Source: Gossypium raimondii (taxonomy: Eukaryota > Streptophyta > Magnoliopsida > Malvales > Malvaceae). From it: a stretch of DNA of 64,000 nt. The first letter of the stretch is position 1. Every line of letters starts with the position of its first letter. The stretch covers positions 49,324,390-49,388,389 of the forward strand of contig NC_068576.1 of the NCBI RefSeq assembly GCF_025698545.1, read 5' to 3'. Below the pieces are notes generated by a model. It did no database searches. It saw nothing but the letters and a program-made list of their open reading frames with translations, and was not told where the DNA came from. A program made the translations under genes and the position numbers. This document shows positions 1 to 10,286 of the stretch, piece after piece.

Positions 1-208
1 AGACAGTCAGTTATGCTTCCATGTGTTAGGAACTAAAATGTAAACTCTTGGACTTCTATCTATTTTTAAGTACTTTTCGTATTTTGGTATATATATGAAA
101 TGAATTAGTAAAACTATATGTATGTTTGCAAATATGGTTGGTAAGTTAAAATGCTATGTATAAATGTTTTAATTAAACAATATCTAGCTATAACCGTTTG
201 GCACCAAA
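1..208 (-). mobile_element. Leader of a minus-strand LTR retrotransposon, cut by the window edge
   Basis: AT-rich non-coding DNA directly left of the LTR at 209-2190. Read on the minus strand, the LTR ends in TTACA and is followed by TTTGGTGCCAAACGG, which resembles a primer-binding site. This is therefore probably the start of the internal region of an element that continues to the left. No coding sequence is seen. Confidence 0.45.
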
Positions 209-542
209 TGTAATAGCCTTATACTGGGTCAGTACGATTAGACCAGGTATAGGGTTGTTACAATAACCTGATTCAGATCACCGGCACTTAGCCTGCTAGA
301 CTTAAAGTCCGAATTATTTCACCGGTCTTAAGCCTGCTAGGTTTTAAACCTGAAAATTTCAATTTCACATATACAAAATACTCCTCAAGTAATTCATTAA
401 ATAAAACACATAATTGTAAAAGATCATATTCAAACCTAAGAGAATTTATAAAATCCTATCTTCAATTCAATTCAAATTTCTATAAATTGTATGCGCACAC
501 ATATATTCACATACCTTACTACTTAACTAATTTCAATACAAG

Positions 543-587
<45 letters not shown>

Positions 588-2190
588 CCTATTCAAACTA
601 ACTATACATATAAATTTGTACGTATTCAATGCTACCCATATATATATATATATGTAAACTTAACATCCATATCTTGAGATATGTTTAAGACCTATTCGAA
701 TGTATACATATATGTTTCAACTCACATTTAAACACTTATTCAAATTTACCTAAGCATATGCAATATACACACTTTTAATCCATCCCAAAAGTTATACATG
801 AATGTACATGTATATGTTCGAATCTTATGTTTACATTTACATTTCTCATATCATCAAATATTTTCAAATAAAAACATAAACATATAGATATATATTTAAA
901 TATTCAAACAATGTATATATATATATATTTATCTATATACCATTCAGTAACTATATTAAATTCCAAAACTTATATAAGCATATATCCATTTAGCCGAACA
1001 TAGCTTATACACAATTTCTATCCATATTTCAAATCTATTCAACCAAAGTATACTTGATTATAAATCAATAATAATTCAATATAGATTCGTACACACATTT
1101 ATATACTAATTTAGTTCTATTTATAAGCTAGTAGACTTACCTCAGACGATGGAAAATCGAAGTCGGACGTTTATTCGACTATTTTGGCTTTTCCTCGATC
1201 TAACTCCGATTTCTTTGGTTCTCGATCTAAATATATTCAAAATGAGATAATTTATTTATTAACACATTCAATTTAGTCCAAAAACACATAATTTGGCAAA
1301 TTACTATTTTGCCCCTAATATTTACACTTTTTGCAATTTACTCCCTATTGCATAAAACACAAATTACACAAAATTTGCCCATACCACACAAGGGCCGAAT
1401 ATTAATGGTTCTCATACAAGTCCACACATTTCATTTATTTCACATTTTAGTACCCCAAAAATTTAATTTCACAATTTAGCCCTATTTACTCAATTTCACT
1501 AAAAATTCAAAGACAAAACATTTTAACCTAACACCTATATTTCATATTTCATCAACTAACATCACATATCACAAGTTATCATCAATGGAAAAACACAAAA
1601 TAATCAACAATTTCAAAAATTCAAGCATGGGTCTTGTAGTATACAAAGCAACGATCTCAAAAACATAAAAATTATCAAAAACCGAAACCAAAACACACCT
1701 TAATTTTCAATGGGAATTACCGAAACCCTAAAAGCCATTGATGAATTCTCCCAAGCTTAACATTCGGCCAAGGTAAGAATGTTTTGTTGTTTTTTTTTAT
1801 GCTTTCTTTACTTATTTTAATTATATGACATAATTTAATAAATTACTAAGTTAACCTTATATAATAAATATATAAAACATATATATAAAGGACAATGTTG
1901 TCATATGTCACCCACTAACTATATTTTGGTCTAATTACACCTTTAGACCTCTCACTTAAAAAGACAACAACAAATAGACACTTTCATATTTAACCATTAA
2001 ATTTTTATTTTACGCGATTTAATCTTTTTATTTAATCGGACACTCAAACGACGAAATTAAAACACGAAAATTTCACACAATTAAATTCACACATAATAAA
2101 CACACAAAATAATATTAAAATATTTTTTTGACTCGGACTTGTGGTCCCGAAACCACTATGTCCAATTAGAGTCGAAATCGGGCTGTTACA
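209..2190 (-). repeat. LTR of a gypsy-type retrotransposon (probable 5' LTR, minus sense)
   Basis: Starts TGTAATAGCC and ends GGGCTGTTACA. The right end resembles the ends of the other gypsy LTRs in this window, including the GTGGT...ACCAC stem near 2141-2156. No matching 5-bp duplication flanks it (CCAAA left, ATGGA right). That fits one LTR of a longer element rather than a solo LTR. The LTR contains a long TA microsatellite. The inner part is AT-rich and non-coding. Confidence 0.65.
548..595. repeat. TA dinucleotide microsatellite
   Basis: Nearly uninterrupted (AT)n of about 46 bases inside the LTR. Shorter AT runs follow near 640-655 and 910-930. Confidence 0.95.
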
Positions 2191-2339
2191 ATGGATACCT
2201 TTGATAGTTAGAGCACAATCAAGACTCAACAATAACATTTTCCCAATTAGACTCCCATACTAATTGGAGACCATCATACATAACTCAAAGCTCAACTTGC
2301 TATACACTACATCTACCAATGTTTCTTCCAATTCTCCAC

Positions 2340-3475
2340 ATCCATCTAATGTGCCATTACTGTTGAACGGGCAAGTTTCAAACTCGAATTACAAGTGTCA
2401 TCTGTATTTAGTTTAAAAGAACTAGTAGGCGGTGAAACCCACCTTTGATCCCCAATCCAATTCATAATACTCCAACTTAAATTGACATGCCTCTGCTTAA
2501 TGGATCTAGCCCAACACCATGAAGAATGAATCACATTGATTATGTTAAAAATAGCATCTTGGAACACACAAAAATTCCTTTGTTTCCAAATCCTCCGGAA
2601 AACAATACCAAATAAAGATATCAATCCACATCTTGAAAGAATAAATCAAGTTCATTCCTCAAATTAGTAGAAAGCCAATCCTCTAACGAATAAGAGAAGA
2701 ATCGAGATGATAGCCTCGAGCGGATGATCTGCTCCTACATTTCTTTTACCTTACAATAGTCCCGTAATACATGAATAAAAGATTCTTCAACACTCCCACA
2801 AAGCTTACACGAAGGGTCCTTTGATAAACCTCTCTTACAACGTTCCGCATTAATAAAAAGATGACCCTTAAATACTAACCAAATGGCAGCAAGAAAAATT
2901 ACCATTAGTGGCCCAATTCGAAAAAATAATTAATAAGGAGGCAGACAATAATTAATAAGATTCTCCAACAACATTGTGGACCAAGCAAGCTTCCATTTAA
3001 CCTCCAGTGGGTTTAGGGTGCTTTTCATTAGAATACCATAAGCTTCTTTGATAGTAAAATTATCATTAGTGGCCCAATTTGAAATAATAACATCAGGACC
3101 GAGTAGGGGAAGTCGAAGTTGGTGTACCTGCAATATAAGTAAGAATATCATTATTTAAAAAACATCGCATATAATCCCAATTCCAGTTACCCTCCGTAGT
3201 CACTACCTCTCAAAAGGTGATAGATTTATCAATAAAAGGAGTCAGACAATAATTAATAAGATGACCCATCTCCGTTAACTATCTGTCTAGAATTTAATAA
3301 GGACAATCTTCAAAACACTTACTACTTGAAATATCCTCAGGACAGTCTTCAAAAAACTTATACTTGACTCGAAGCACCCTAACCGACAAAACTTTGTTTA
3401 TTAGCAGGGACATCTCCTCCAATTTATCCGTGGACATTTTGAGAAACCAAATAATGTAGCACGTTTATTAGCTCT
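2340..3475 (-). pseudogene. Decayed LINE (non-LTR retrotransposon) 3' part: zf-RVT and RNase H-like remnant
   Basis: On the minus strand, 2890-2758 encodes a zinc-binding reverse-transcriptase region (zf-RVT) of plant LINEs, with AAIWLVFKGHLFINAERCKR, then SCKLCGS and FIHVLRDYC; the Cys pair and the following His and Cys fit the motif. Downstream, at 2624-2346, comes a run with the layout of the linker and RNase H start of the same elements: IWKQRNFCVFQ, WVSPPTSSFKLNTDDT. 3151-2930 contributes another broken piece (WKLAWSTMLLENLINYCLPPY). The pieces lie in different frames with stops, so it is non-functional. The endonuclease and main RT domains are not seen. The 3' poly-A end and TSD could not be placed. 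Confidence 0.7.
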
Positions 3476-4530
3476 TCATGGCCCTAACTTTTCTTGCTTT
3501 GTACAAAAGAAAAAATATAATATTGATTGGCTAAAATTATTGGATGTAACTCTTTTTATAACTTGCAATGGAGTGATAGCTGAAATCAGAGGTTGTTCGA
3601 GATCGTGACTAGAAAGTAACCATTCACACCCGATCTTATTGCAACCGGTTATATGAAACCTATGTCTGGAAAAGCTTTGGCAAACACCCCTTGAATGACC
3701 AAATCTATCTTTTGCCATAATTATGAATTTTAATCTCTTCTTTAACAAAGGATAAAGATGGTGAAACACCCACCTTGAAAAACCATATCTTTTTTAATTT
3801 TGACCTCTTCTCCTTTTTAACTAACCACTACTGTCGAAGGCAGTTTTTTTTAAGGTTATAAACAGATGCGAGAGTATATTTTCTGAAGAAAAACTTTTAT
3901 TGATGTTAATTTACAAAAACTGCTGTGATTTGTTTAGGAAGAATCAACATAAATTTATTTTGTATATTTAGATTTTATTTATAGAATTATATAGGTGACA
4001 TTTTCGGATTGAAAAATGATGATAATCTTTTGCAATAAATAAAATATAATAATATTGTATTAAATATTAACCCTTTAATAGAGACATTATCAACATATAT
4101 AAATAATCTCAATACTAAAATTTATTTTGATTTTGATTTAACACGAAATTCATCTCATTTTCAATATTATAATGATAAATATGATAAGATTTAAATAATC
4201 ATATAATCTCTAAATCATGTTGATTGAATCTTAGCTCGATGGGTCGGTGAAGCGCATTATTTGAGAGAAAGTATGGATAAAAATAACAAATATGTTTGTC
4301 TGTGGTTAAATCAAGGATGGCAATCAAATTTATTTGTTTCATCATCCAGGTTGAAGAAAACCCAACCACTTACCCTAAATCCGTAAAACAACAAATTGGA
4401 GTGAACCCACCTAGTATTCAATAAAGTTGTCCTAAAAAAAAACAGAATAAAGTAGTAGTAAAAAGCAAACAAAGGAAACAAAACAAATAATTAAAATTAA
4501 AGATCCAGGTAAGAGAAAGTTGATCACTGG
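3476..4530. other. Intergenic AT-rich stretch upstream of the DUF868 gene
   Basis: No convincing gene, RNA or transposon signature was recognised. The open frame at 3769-3476 (-) does not resemble any protein known to me and has ordinary random composition. The last few hundred bases should include promoter sequence of the gene that starts at 4827. Confidence 0.5.
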
Positions 4531-4532
4531 AA

Positions 4533-4538
4533 TATATA
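4533..4538 (+). promoter_or_regulatory. Candidate TATA box of the DUF868 gene
   Basis: TATATA lies 289 bases before the ATG at 4827, and a pyrimidine-rich leader follows from about 4560. Placement fits a transcription start near 4565, which is inferred and not shown. Confidence 0.4.
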
Positions 4539-4623
4539 CTAATAAACAACAGGGTTTGTTCTTCACTCACTGCCATCTATTTGCCAGTTTGTAATTTGTT
4601 TTTTTTTTTTTTAATTTCCATTA

Positions 4624-4799
4624 ATGCAGCCAATATCACCTCTGGCAGCTTCTGTTTCACACTCATACATCTTGTGACCAAGATCTGTCTCTCCCACTCA
4701 CTTATGTTTTTTTTCCAACTCTTTGTTATTCCTCTTCTCCTTTGTTCTAATTTGGGTTCCCACTTCAACCCACCATTTCTACAAAACTTCATTGATTGA
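4624..4799 (+). promoter_or_regulatory. Two upstream ORFs in the probable 5' leader of the DUF868 gene
   Basis: If transcription starts near 4565, the leader contains two ATG-initiated short frames. The first is 4624-4677 (17 codons plus stop). The second is 4704-4799 (31 codons plus stop), which is rich in Phe and Leu and ends 27 bases before the main ATG at 4827. Such uORFs often lower translation of the main frame. Whether they are in the mRNA depends on the true start site. Confidence 0.35.
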
Positions 4800-4826
4800 G
4801 CTTGGATCAAATTCCCTAAGGAAACC

Positions 4827-5768
4827 ATGCAAGACACCATTGGCATTCCTGCTTGTTTTTCATCAGGTGAGAAGCCTGCTGATGATCCCACAGCCGTAAC
4901 CAGGTCCGGCCAGAGTGTTTTCATGTCTGTTTTCCGAACAAAGATTGCCGACCAGTGTCGTTTAGTAACTATCACTTGGTGCAAGGACCTATTGCTCCAT
5001 GGTCTCACGGTATCAGTTGAAGGCCCCGGGGGAGAGAGTCAGTATGGGTGTAAAGTCGAGCTTAAGCCATGGTGTTTTTGGAGAAAGCAAGGATCCAAAC
5101 GTTTTGTGATCGATGGTAAACCTGTTGACGTGTTTTGGGACCTCAAGGCTGCTAAATTCAATGGCAAAACCGAACCCATCTCCGAGTACTATGTTGCTGT
5201 TGTTTGCGATAAAGAAGTTGTTTTACTCGTTGGGGATCTAAAGAAAGAAGCTTATAGGAAAACTGGTTGCAGGCCTGCACTTATTGATCCCATTTTGGTT
5301 TCAAGAAAAGAGCATATATTTGGCAAGAAGAGGTTCTCAACAAGAGTTAAATTTCATGAAAAAGGTGGGTTTCATGAGGTTTCAATTGAGTGTAATAACA
5401 AAAATGTGGATTCTTTAGGTGGGGTGGTTGGTGTTGAGCCTGAAATGGAGATCAGAATTGATGGGAATTTGGCCCTTCATGTCAAGCATCTCCAATGGAA
5501 ATTCAGAGGGAATGAATCCATTAATGTCAACAAAAGAAAATTACAAGTTTACTGGGATGTTCATGATTGGCTTTTTAACCCTGGTTTAAGGCATGCCTTG
5601 TTTATATTCAAGCCTGTTTCATCATCAACATCATCATCGTCCACACCATTATCATCATCATCATCATCACTGTCATCTCAAACAGGGAGCAGTGGTTCAT
5701 TAGAAGGGCTTAACCATTGTGGCTCATCAGAATTTTGCTTGTTCCTTTATGCCTGGAAGATTGAATGA
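4827..5768 (+). CDS. DUF868 family plant protein
   Basis: An intact single-exon frame of 313 residues starts at the first in-frame ATG (MQDTIGIPACFSSGEKPADD). It matches the plant DUF868 family: the N-terminal SVFMSVFRTKIADQCRLVTI stretch, then LLLHGLTVSVEGP, WCFWRKQGSKRF, VDVFWDLKAAKF, the EYYVAVVCDKEVVLLVGDL block, CRPALIDPILVSRKEHIFGK, and the C-terminal LQVYWDVHDWLFNPGLRHALFIFKP. Length is normal for the family. The molecular role is unknown; family members are generally small, soluble-looking and without a known catalytic motif. No signal peptide or membrane span is evident. Near the C terminus a poly-Ser tract encoded by TCA/TCN repeats is likely variable between alleles. It is transcribed convergently with the metallophosphatase gene that ends at 6275. 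No sign of decay was found. Confidence 0.93.
   Translation: MQDTIGIPACFSSGEKPADDPTAVTRSGQSVFMSVFRTKIADQCRLVTITWCKDLLLHGLTVSVEGPGGESQYGCKVELKPWCFWRKQGSKRFVIDGKPVDVFWDLKAAKFNGKTEPISEYYVAVVCDKEVVLLVGDLKKEAYRKTGCRPALIDPILVSRKEHIFGKKRFSTRVKFHEKGGFHEVSIECNNKNVDSLGGVVGVEPEMEIRIDGNLALHVKHLQWKFRGNESINVNKRKLQVYWDVHDWLFNPGLRHALFIFKPVSSSTSSSSTPLSSSSSSLSSQTGSSGSLEGLNHCGSSEFCLFLYAWKIE
5617..5680 (+). repeat. TCA-type trinucleotide repeat inside the DUF868 coding region
   Basis: An imperfect (TCA/TCG/ACA)n run encodes the serine-rich tract of the protein. Length changes in multiples of three would keep the frame. Confidence 0.8.
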
Positions 5769-6274
5769 CATCACCATCAATACCATAAGATTGTGAACCA
5801 AAATGGGGCTTCAATCTTTCGTGTTATGGGACATCAGGGTGTGTTGAAGGGATATATGACTCCATTATTGAGCAGAAAATGGAAATCACAGCTGGGATTC
5901 AAACAAGTGGCTCAGAATTGGACAAAGCAAAGCACATTGTATCACATTCATATACATGCCCCAATAATTCCCACATCTAGCTGTTTTATGAAATTCTTTC
6001 TTTTATTTGATCTGTTCTAGATAAGTGCGCAAGCTCATATATATAATGATGATAGATTTATAATAAAATCATTAAACTGCAAGGCTTATCTGTGATTATG
6101 CACTGCACATGGATACAACTTGCTTTCCCCTTTCATTGTTTGTTTACCCTCAATGACTTGAAAATCTCCACTTTGCTCTATTATTGTAAATGGATTAACT
6201 TCAGTCGATGAAAATTACAGTAATATACACTCCATCATCTTTGATGAAAGAATTGATCTTTTATAAATATTTGT
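5769..6274. other. Convergent 3' intergenic region with candidate poly(A) signal
   Basis: Separates the 3' ends of the DUF868 gene (+) and the metallophosphatase gene (-). AATAAA at 6062-6067 is a possible polyadenylation signal for the plus-strand gene, about 295 bases after its stop. The open frame at 5793-6020 has no recognisable similarity and is taken as 3' UTR. Confidence 0.5.
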
Positions 6275-8642
6275 CTAGAAATCGAAACTAAATTTGGTGC
6301 TTTTCATTTGATCTGTGCCAACAAGCGACAACATGTTGTCATAAACGTCTATATACCCGTACGCATTGGTCCCGGGAGTACACTCTAAAGCAGCATCAAG
6401 CACTCTGTGATGAACTCCACGAGAATCAACTGAATATCCTCCTTGATGATTGTGCCCGCTGAGGCAAACCTTCACACAATCGTAACGGTGAATCAGGTCC
6501 ATTACTTGGTCATAGTTCCATAAAAGCGTTGTTTTGCTTGTTGCACCTGGATCTAATGGCACATGACAACATATTATCACTTTCTGTTTCATATTTGTTG
6601 CATCCTTAAGTACATTATCCAGCCATTCCATTTGCTTATTTCCGACTGCTCCATTGAACATAACGAACCTTCTATCAACACCCTTCAGTCCCTCTGGGCT
6701 GTTTTTATCTGAATTCGGGTTTTTTTCACTCAGGATTTTCAAGGCCTCCAGTCTATTCGGATGGTCATGAGGCCATCCAATTGCACTAATATCATATCCA
6801 TCCAATACAACAAATCTGTATCCCGGTGTTGGTGAAAAGTCATAGTATGCGTGAGTGCAACCATCACCATGATTCGGGATCTTCAATAAAGGAAGTAACT
6901 TATCCCGTGGGAGATTGTAAAGGCAATGATTTCCAATCATGTGATACACGGGACCATGAAAATTTTCAAACTCACTGACTACTTTCTTCACAGCATTTAG
7001 AGATTGATCTTTGGGACACTTCCCATCAACAATATCTCCGAAATTAATCACAAAGTTAAGATTCTTGTGGTCGTTCCAGTTCTTCACTGCCCTTTGCAAA
7101 ACAAGAATACTATGTCTATAATACCGAGGAACACCTAGGAATGAGTGACCATCAGGGATATCCGCATACTGAACATCAGAAATAACACCAAAGGAAAATA
7201 GAGGATGCTTGCCTTGCCCGTTTGCTAAACCGTTTCCTAAGTCCATGCAGACATCACTCCTTACACCTATCATATTACCAACTCAATGATTAACTTTAAA
7301 AGGCTGAATCGAGAAAGAAATTAGTAATGAAATGGATTCCTTGGAAAACGAAAAATAAAAGTTGTCAGAAATGAATTATCACAGGATAGGTACCAAGTGA
7401 AGCAGAGAATGTCATGTAATTAACAGCTATCAGCCCATTACTGAAAAGTTAAAGCAACGTAAATAGGAAACAAAATGCATTGAACCTAAATGAAGCAGTA
7501 TTGCACAATTTAGCCATCTGAGAAATTGAAATCCCGTAGCATATATTCACCATTACTCCTGCCTTTTAGGTTTCTCATCATGTTGATTGTTACAGAAAGT
7601 CCGATAAACCGAAAAAAAGAAGGCTTCAACTAAAAGGCTTTTGGTCACAAATGGAGGAGAAGTTTTGGAGACAAATTAATCTACTCATTCAATAAAACTA
7701 GGCTTATGTGAGCGCATAAGTGCACAACAAAACATCAAAAATAGACAATGCCAAACGTAAGGAACTTTTAAGAAATTTACAGTTGAGAAAATTTCTAAAT
7801 CGAGTCTCAAGTCCAACCTTTAGGATCCTAAATTATACAAACTGCAAACTATTTTAGAAATATAATTCGCCATCAATGACATGAAGACGTAAGAGCATTT
7901 GAAGAGACTACTCTATCCTCCTATACCACATCATGAACAATCATTCTGAACTAAGAGGATACTTACAATTTATTCCAATATCCATCCTCAACTCCAAAAT
8001 ACTATACCACGATTTGGGTCAGCGTTATGAGTTCGACATGAGTATAAAAATATTCTTGTACCCTTATTCAAATCTATAGGATACGGATACTTCAGGGAAA
8101 AAGATCCCAGTCTAACACATTCTCCAGCTAAGTTCTCCTTAGAGGACTGTGATGTGCACACATAATCACGAATACAATAGAGAAAATGAAAAAAATCCTA
8201 ATAATTTAGTCAGTTGGTGGATTTATTGAGGGCAGATTCTCAGAGTAAATGTTAAAAGACAAAGCAACGCGATTCATCCAAAGTACTTCGACTTTCCCTT
8301 AAAAAATCGACAACCCCATAGAGTTTAAATTAAGCGTGAAAATCCCAGATCAAAACTGCAAAGAAAACCCCAGATGCGAGACAGATCGAGATAAGCTTAA
8401 TAAGTTTCAACACTCAACACATTCCTCTTTCTCTCTGCTTCTTAATCATGAAACTGTTGGGTTCACAAAGGGAAATTAAGCTGTATGATATAAAAACATC
8501 CGAAGCATACATAACGGAAAACTAATCCTCAAACAAAGCTGTGATATGTAAATATATATATGTTGGTTTTCAACAGAGAAAATCAAACCATATTTATGCA
8601 AGAAAAAGTGAAAAGAGAGTGTAAAGAATAACCTGCTTCCAT
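6275..8642 (-). CDS. Mn-dependent ADP-ribose/CDP-alcohol diphosphatase-like metallophosphatase (copy A, two exons)
   Basis: Exon 2 (7266-6275) carries nearly all of the protein. Exon 1 is inferred at 8642-8633, ATG plus seven bases, with a GT donor. Joined to the AG acceptor at 7268-7267, it gives 333 residues beginning MEAGVRSDVCMDLGNG; the ATG at 7273 would then lie in the intron. Family: calcineurin-like metallophosphoesterase, with metal-ligand motifs in order: SDVQYAD, GDIVDG, GNHC, CCHVP and GHNHQGG. Plant and animal homologues hydrolyse ADP-ribose, CDP-choline and related compounds with Mn2+, probably in the cytosol. No signal peptide or membrane segment is visible. Full length for the family, with all motifs intact. 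The intron of about 1.37 kb is kept in the second copy. The substrate is assigned by family only, and the exon 1 start needs a transcript. Confidence 0.88.
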
Positions 8643-8804
8643 TGTGTTGATTTGTATGGAGAAACGAAACCTCCAAAAGATGTGGGTTGTTGCACAGATT
8701 GTGACTGAAAATGGTGAACAGAGAGGTGGCGTTGGATATTGGCGAAATCGTTCCTTCCGGGGGTCAACTTCTTTTTTTCTGCTTTGAAATAAATAATATT
8801 CCAT

Positions 8805-10235
8805 ATTTTTACGTGTTTTTTAAGAATATACTTCTAAAATTATTTTATAAAAACAATATTTTTTAGTAATGATACAATTTAATTGGAATCCGACAACTTA
8901 GCCTAACTCTTAACCAATTCTATAAATATATAGATAGCTGGATTTTTTTTTCTTTGGTTATTTTAAATTTTGAAAAATATGTGTATGTATATTAATGTTG
9001 TCTTAATTAGACCCATCAATCAAATTGGTTAGATCAAAATCGTTAAAATATATGTGAGCGGTAAAAATATAAATTGGTATAGATAAAATTGGTGCTCTAA
9101 CTTGTTTGATCACAAATTCAATTCTAAAACATTGATCTAAATTATTATTTATGTGATTGGCTGGATTGGTATCATCCATCAACCACATAGTTGTCAAATT
9201 AAAAGTCAATTTTAAACAAAATAAGATATGCTACTATGAAAGTGCTCATGTCTGTTTATATAAAATTTTAAAATACACATATTATAGGATTTGAACTAAT
9301 ACAACACGGTTTTCAACATATCAATTTTACCATTTTAATTAAAGCTTTTTTTTTCATGTCAACAAAAATTTTCTTTCCATGAGAATGTTTGGTAGGAAAA
9401 ATGGAAAGAAAATATAATTTTCTTTCTCATTATTGCTTGGTAGAGTTTAAAAGAAAGAGAAAATAAAATAAAATATTTTAAAAAATATAATTTTAAACTA
9501 ACATGCATCTCTCTTCCATTTTTTTCTCATCTCTTCAATTTGAAATCATTAATTTGTATGCATCACGATAAAAAATATCCCTCTTATTTTTTTCTTCTCA
9601 CTTTTTTTCAACCAAGCACATTTAAAATTTATTTTCTTTCAACTTTTCCATTCTCTTCTCTATTAGCTACACTTTTCTATTTAATCAAACACACCCTAAA
9701 TTATTTTATTTATTTTCTACAAATGTTAAGAGTAACTAGGAACTTTATCATGGCCATTTATATTTAGGACAAATTTATGTTTAAAAATAAAATATAATAA
9801 ATAATGAATTCTATGCTTTAAAACTAATTAATAATAATATATGTAATATGTATTATGTTAAAATAAAAAATTTAGATTAACTCGTAAGTAAAACAAAATT
9901 TAAACACATAAATACATCAAATTAAGAATGGTAAATGAATATTATTTTTGATCATGTTGTTATCATCGATTTTAAGTTTGTGTCGAGTTAATTTGTGCTA
10001 CCATCTCAATCAATAAAATTATTAATATTAAAATTTTATCACACGCTTATACGTGTGGAAACCATGTATGTAGAATGTATGAGTGCATTTATAAATAACA
10101 CAATAAATAATAATAGGTAAGGCTTGAAACTAATAATAAAAAATGTGTAATATTTACTATATAAAAATAAAATTTTATTTAAATTATGAATAAAAAATTT
10201 AAAGGGGTAAATATACCATATTATAAAAATATTAA
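8805..10235. other. Intergenic AT-rich DNA 5' of copy A
   Basis: Should include the promoter of copy A just beyond 8805. The rest is AT-rich with no gene recognised. Its outer 1 kb is duplicated at 51920-53045. Confidence 0.5.
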
Positions 10236-10286
10236 ATACACTCCATCCATCTTTTATTAATGAATTGATGTTTTATAAATATTTGT

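Larger units (their letters stand above)
6224..10235. repeat. Tandem duplication, unit A (about 4.0 kb)
   Basis: The metallophosphatase gene plus about 1.4 kb beyond its 5' end. Unit A and unit B both begin around the ATACACTCCATC motif just beyond the gene's stop. The distal flank (about 9220-10235) matches 51920-53045, which is the displaced end of unit B. Alignment was by eye. Confidence 0.85.

Noticed and set aside
8476-8804. Minus-strand frames upstream of copy A as separate genes
   Set aside because: They overlap the inferred 5' UTR, tiny first exon and intron start of the diphosphatase gene and show no independent similarity.
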